NCBI RefSeq assembly: GCF_002933875.1 | Contig: NZ_BFAV01000018.1 | Coordinates: 1 to 64,000 of the forward strand | DNA length: 64,000 nucleotides | Reading direction: 5' to 3' | Source of the DNA: Desulfocucumis palustris | GTDB lineage: Bacteria; Bacillota; Desulfotomaculia; Desulfotomaculales; Desulfocucumaceae | Shown: positions 61,148 to 64,000 of the stretch, one piece after another | Numbering within the stretch: the first letter of the stretch is position 1 | How the letters are laid out: the number at the start of each line of letters is the position of its first letter | The notes under the pieces: generated by a model | Database searches by the model: none | Told to the model about the DNA's origin: nothing | What the model saw: the letters and a program-made list of their open reading frames with translations, nothing else | Program-made: the position numbers and the translations under genes

Positions 61148-62245
61148 TTACCTGCCTGACATTATTTGAATAATACGGCCGGCTATGGCCCCCAGGTCTT
61201 CCACCGCATCGGAAAGGCCAGCCTCCACAACATTTTTGGGCATGCCGTACACCACACAGGTTTTTTCACTCTGGGTGATGCAGTAACAATCGCATTTATT
61301 TTTTAATTCCCTGACTCCCGATGTACCGTCCGCCCCCATGCCCGTAAGTATCACGGCCAGCACGCCCTTATTCCGGCAGGCTGCGGCCACCGAATGAAAA
61401 AGCACGTCGGCGGCGGGTCTTACTCCGTTAACCGGGGGGGTTTTCTCCTGCCGTGCGATCAGCCCCCCCAGCATGCTATTTACTATGGTCATATGAAAGT
61501 CCCCGGGGGCTATAACAATTTTCCCCGGAGTTATTACCGTGCCGTTTTCCCCCTCCAGCACCGGCAGGCTGCACTTTTTACCCAGCGACTGGGCCATATT
61601 CCGGGTTAACTGGGAAGGCATGTGCTGAACTATCAGTACGGGCACGGACAAATTCCCCGGCAGTCCGCTGCAAACAATTTCAAGGGCGCCGGGGCCGCCG
61701 GTGGACGAAGCTATTAATATCAAATCCACCGCCGCCGGCGGCTTGCTCCTGGGAACCGGCATTTCAGCCGCCTGCTCCGGGGCGGGCGGCGCTTTCGGCA
61801 GACCGCCGCCGGGAACATATCCGGGAGTGGTGTATTTTTTGGCAATTACCTGGGTAAATAGACCCTGCAGGCGGTTTTTTATATTTTCCAAATTTTTTTC
61901 GGCACTGTTCACCGGCGGCTTAACGATATAATCCAGCCCGCCCAGTTCCATTACTTTTTTCCTGTCGGCGGAGCCTTTCGCACCGGCCTCGCCAAGTATG
62001 ACAACAGCCAATTCCGGCCTCATCCTCTGAAAAGTCTTAAGAGCATCTATCCCGTCCCCGAAGGGAATACCAAGGATGGCAATATCCACGGCGCCTTTTT
62101 TGATTATCTCGGCAGCCAGATTCATGTTGTTTCCGATGTATTCCACCTGTCCAAGGCCGGTATCCTCAACCGCGATTCCAAGTAATTTTTTATAAAAAGC
62201 CGAGTTTTCCAATATCAGCAATCTGATCTTTTCCAAATTATCCAC
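61148..62245 (-). CDS. cheB: CheB methylesterase with degenerate receiver domain
   Basis: About 366 residues from a GTG at 62245 (a TTG at 62236 directly after the upstream stop is equally possible). The C-terminal esterase is complete: SSTGGPGA (Ser near 181), VQHMPSQLT (His near 208) and GMGADGT (Asp near 306). The N-terminal receiver lacks its phosphorylation chemistry: the acidic pair reads LEN in place of VDD, and the acceptor Asp position is Gly in AILGIPFGDG, though the YIVKPP lysine is kept. A proline-rich linker (about 140-170) joins the parts. It overlaps the RR-GGDEF stop by a few bases. Confidence 0.92.
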   Translation of the reverse strand: MDNLEKIRLLILENSAFYKKLLGIAVEDTGLGQVEYIGNNMNLAAEIIKKGAVDIAILGIPFGDGIDALKTFQRMRPELAVVILGEAGAKGSADRKKVMELGGLDYIVKPPVNSAEKNLENIKNRLQGLFTQVIAKKYTTPGYVPGGGLPKAPPAPEQAAEMPVPRSKPPAAVDLILIASSTGGPGALEIVCSGLPGNLSVPVLIVQHMPSQLTRNMAQSLGKKCSLPVLEGENGTVITPGKIVIAPGDFHMTIVNSMLGGLIARQEKTPPVNGVRPAADVLFHSVAAACRNKGVLAVILTGMGADGTSGVRELKNKCDCYCITQSEKTCVVYGMPKNVVEAGLSDAVEDLGAIAGRIIQIMSGR

Positions 62246-63218
62246 CCGCCGCCCGAACAGTATTGCGCCCCGCCTGCTTGGCCTCGTAAAGGGCTTTGTC
62301 CGCCTCCGCAATTAAAACTGCCGGCAGCGCTTCCCGGGTTGGCAGTGCGGTGGCAACCCCCATGCTGACGGTCACATAATCATCCACCTTTGAGCTCTTG
62401 TTCACTATTTTGGCATTTTTCACAACCGCGCTCATTTTTTCGGCCATTAACAACGAACCGTTTTTAGGCGTTCCCGGCAATACGGCCACAAATTCCTCGC
62501 CCCCGTAACGGCAGAGCAAGTCTCCCGGGCGATTCATAACTCCTTGCAAAGCCCGGGCCACGGTTTTTAAACATTCATCGCCGGCCAGATGTCCGTATAA
62601 ATCATTGTAATTTTTAAAATAGTCAATGTCCGCCATAATTAGTGACAGTGGTTTAACATTGCGTATGCCCCTTCTCCACTCCAGATCGATATATTCGTCA
62701 AAGCGCCTTCTGTTGGCTATGCCGGTAAGACCGTCCAGGGTGGAGAGTAAATTCAGCTGTTTTATGGCTTCCTCCAGTTGCAGTGTAACTTCAATAAGGC
62801 TCCGCTCCCTGACCTTTCTCTTGTCCATCTCGAATTTTAATTTCAGCGCCGACCGTATTCTGGCCAGCAGCTCAATTTTATGCACCGGCTTGTTTATATA
62901 ATCGGTGGCCCCGGCCTCAAAAGCTTTTTCCAGATGCTCCATTTCCAGCAGCGAGGTAATAATTATTACCGGTATATCTTTTAAATGCTCACTATTTTTA
63001 ATAATACGGCAAACGTCCCGGCCATCCATATCCGGCAGCACTATATCCAGCAAAATAAGGTCAACGGTCTCAGAAGGCGCGCCGAAAGAGGTTATGCCAA
63101 GAAATTTAATAGTTTCATGGCCTGTTCCGGTAAAAAATAATTTTTGGCCGAAACCTTCCAGATACGACCCAATTATGGAACAAGTGGTCGGAGAATCGTC
63201 AACTGTTAGAATAGCCAA
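62238..63218 (-). CDS. Response regulator with GGDEF diguanylate cyclase domain
   Basis: 326 residues. Receiver at 1-125 with DD (7-8), Asp58 in LILLDIVLPDMDG and the NKPVH lysine. A short coiled coil (about 130-160) links it to a GGDEF domain at 160-326: DGLTGIANRR, ADIDYFKNYND, active site GGEEF (239-243), and an RxxD inhibitory site (RPGD, 230-233) five residues before it, so c-di-GMP feedback is expected. PleD/WspR-type logic: phosphorylation-driven dimerisation. TTG start after GGAGGGG. It follows the MCP gene by 24 bases. Confidence 0.93.
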   Translation of the reverse strand: MAILTVDDSPTTCSIIGSYLEGFGQKLFFTGTGHETIKFLGITSFGAPSETVDLILLDIVLPDMDGRDVCRIIKNSEHLKDIPVIIITSLLEMEHLEKAFEAGATDYINKPVHKIELLARIRSALKLKFEMDKRKVRERSLIEVTLQLEEAIKQLNLLSTLDGLTGIANRRRFDEYIDLEWRRGIRNVKPLSLIMADIDYFKNYNDLYGHLAGDECLKTVARALQGVMNRPGDLLCRYGGEEFVAVLPGTPKNGSLLMAEKMSAVVKNAKIVNKSSKVDDYVTVSMGVATALPTREALPAVLIAEADKALYEAKQAGRNTVRAAGG

Positions 63219-63242
63219 CTGATTGTCACCCCTCCGGCATGG

Positions 63243-64000
63243 CTAAAATTTATACTCACTAATCTGTCTTTCCATATTCCGGGCCATTTCCGCCAGACTG
63301 TGGGCGGAAGAACTGGCCTGATTAGCGCCGTCGGCATTTTCTATGGAAGACTGGCTTATCTCCTGCATGTTGGCGGCTATACCGCCGGCCTCCCGGGAAA
63401 TCTCCGCGGCGTCCCTGGCAATAAGCGACACTTTTTCCGAGGCCCTGCCGGTATTCTCGGAAGCGTCACTGGCCGATGAGGACAGCTCGCTTATGGATTT
63501 AGCCACATCCTGCAGACCCTTGGAGGTTTCTTCAATATTTATGGCCGCCTGCCTGGCGTTCTCCGCCACCTCGGACACCTCCCTGTTTATCACGTTAACC
63601 CTCTCAGCCGAGAGCAGCACGGATTTGGATATTTCACCGGTGGCAGCCGACTGCTGGGTAACCGCCGAGGCAATGGTATTGGTAATGTCGGTTATTTCCT
63701 CAATTACTCCGCTAATGGTTTCCACAGCCCCAACCGCCCCGGACATATTTTCAAGCATGTTTTCTATTTGCTGGCTTATTTCATCAGTGGCCTCGGCTGT
63801 TTGTTTGGCCAGTTCCTTTACTTCGTTGGCCACCACGGCGAAGCCCTTGCCGGCCTCCCCCGCGCCCGCGGCCTCTATGGCAGCGTTTAAAGCCAGCATT
63901 TTGGTCTGCTCGGCAATGTCATTGATAATACCAATAATTTTTCCAATCTGCCGGGAAGAATCGTTAAGCCTGGCTATAATAGTCCTGGTTTCCCCCGCTC
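63243..64000 (-). CDS. Methyl-accepting chemotaxis protein, C-terminal part (runs off the window)
   Basis: At least 252 residues, open at the right edge; the frame continues past 63899 to base 64000 without a stop. The segment holds the hairpin tip region [40 protein letters not shown] (here [11 protein letters not shown] where E. coli has EQTNLLALNAA) and heptad coiled-coil repeats to the C-terminus ([22 protein letters not shown]). No CheR-binding pentapeptide tail is visible. It is the first visible gene of the signalling operon, so the downstream CheB, CheR and response regulators probably serve this receptor. Its sensing domain lies outside the window. Confidence 0.93.
   Translation of the reverse strand, partial: AGETRTIIARLNDSSRQIGKIIGIINDIAEQTKMLALNAAIEAAGAGEAGKGFAVVANEVKELAKQTAEATDEISQQIENMLENMSGAVGAVETISGVIEEITDITNTIASAVTQQSAATGEISKSVLLSAERVNVINREVSEVAENARQAAINIEETSKGLQDVAKSISELSSSASDASENTGRASEKVSLIARDAAEISREAGGIAANMQEISQSSIENADGANQASSSAHSLAEMARNMERQISEYKF

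Overview
The window looks like a chromosomal segment of an anaerobic, endospore-forming, flagellate or chemotactic Firmicute of the Peptococcaceae type (Desulfotomaculum/Pelotomaculum relatives). The evidence is the gene order (greA-lysS next to an rRNA operon, a birA-bioY-coaX-dusB block, nadABC and panBCD), a spore photoproduct lyase, GerP-like spore proteins, frequent GTG/TTG starts with strong Shine-Dalgarno sequences, and an NADH:flavin oxidoreductase. Species assignment is inference.

Layout. At 1-450 lies the leader and tandem promoters of a 16S rRNA gene that starts just left of the window on the minus strand. At 556-17136 is a nearly unbroken minus-strand housekeeping and cofactor region: lysS, greA, an acyl-ACP-reductase-like dehydrogenase with its HTH partner, four small GerP-like proteins around an Hsp20 gene, dusB, type III pantothenate kinase, biotin transporter and biotin ligase/repressor with a visible BirA operator, nadA-nadB-nadC, and a pantothenate operon (DUF2520 reductase, panB, panC, panD) behind a leader that carries a pan-motif-like hairpin and a terminator. 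At 17.5-28.8 kb are an amidohydrolase, an SLH-domain protein, a possible small RNA, an XRE-cupin regulator, a split biotin-dependent carboxylase/5-oxoprolinase-like operon, an old-yellow-enzyme homologue and splB.

From about 28.8 to 36.4 kb the sequence is accessory: broken halves of tyrosine recombinases, an insertion-sequence-end-like repeat cluster, an AT-rich two-gene cassette (a thymidylate-synthase-like protein and a metallophosphoesterase with a C-terminal Nudix-like region), a damaged HEPN/MNT pair, a Phd/RelE-type toxin-antitoxin pair, and two partial copies of splB attached to copies of one hairpin. The two-gene cassette is the best candidate for an undescribed system.

From 36.6 to 46.3 kb the genes are surface-oriented: a ferritin-like protein, a 2069-residue repeat-rich secreted protein, a discoidin-domain protein and three very short tail-collar proteins. 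At 46.3-56.3 kb are a MalT-type LuxR regulator, a TetR-EmrA-EmrB-like efflux operon, a second TetR and a Ca2+-type P-ATPase. At 56.4-59.4 kb is a second accessory patch (divergent XRE regulator with two matching operators, an XRE/ImmA/PIN operon and an orphan antitoxin remnant). The right end, 59.4-64 kb, is a chemotaxis/signalling operon transcribed leftwards: MCP, response regulator-GGDEF, CheB, CheR, response regulator-CheX.

The cofactor genes fit together. BirA would biotinylate the BCCP of the 21.7-26.1 kb carboxylase operon and repress bioY. The pan genes feed CoaX. NadA, NadB and NadC make NAD from aspartate, and aspartate is also the PanD substrate.
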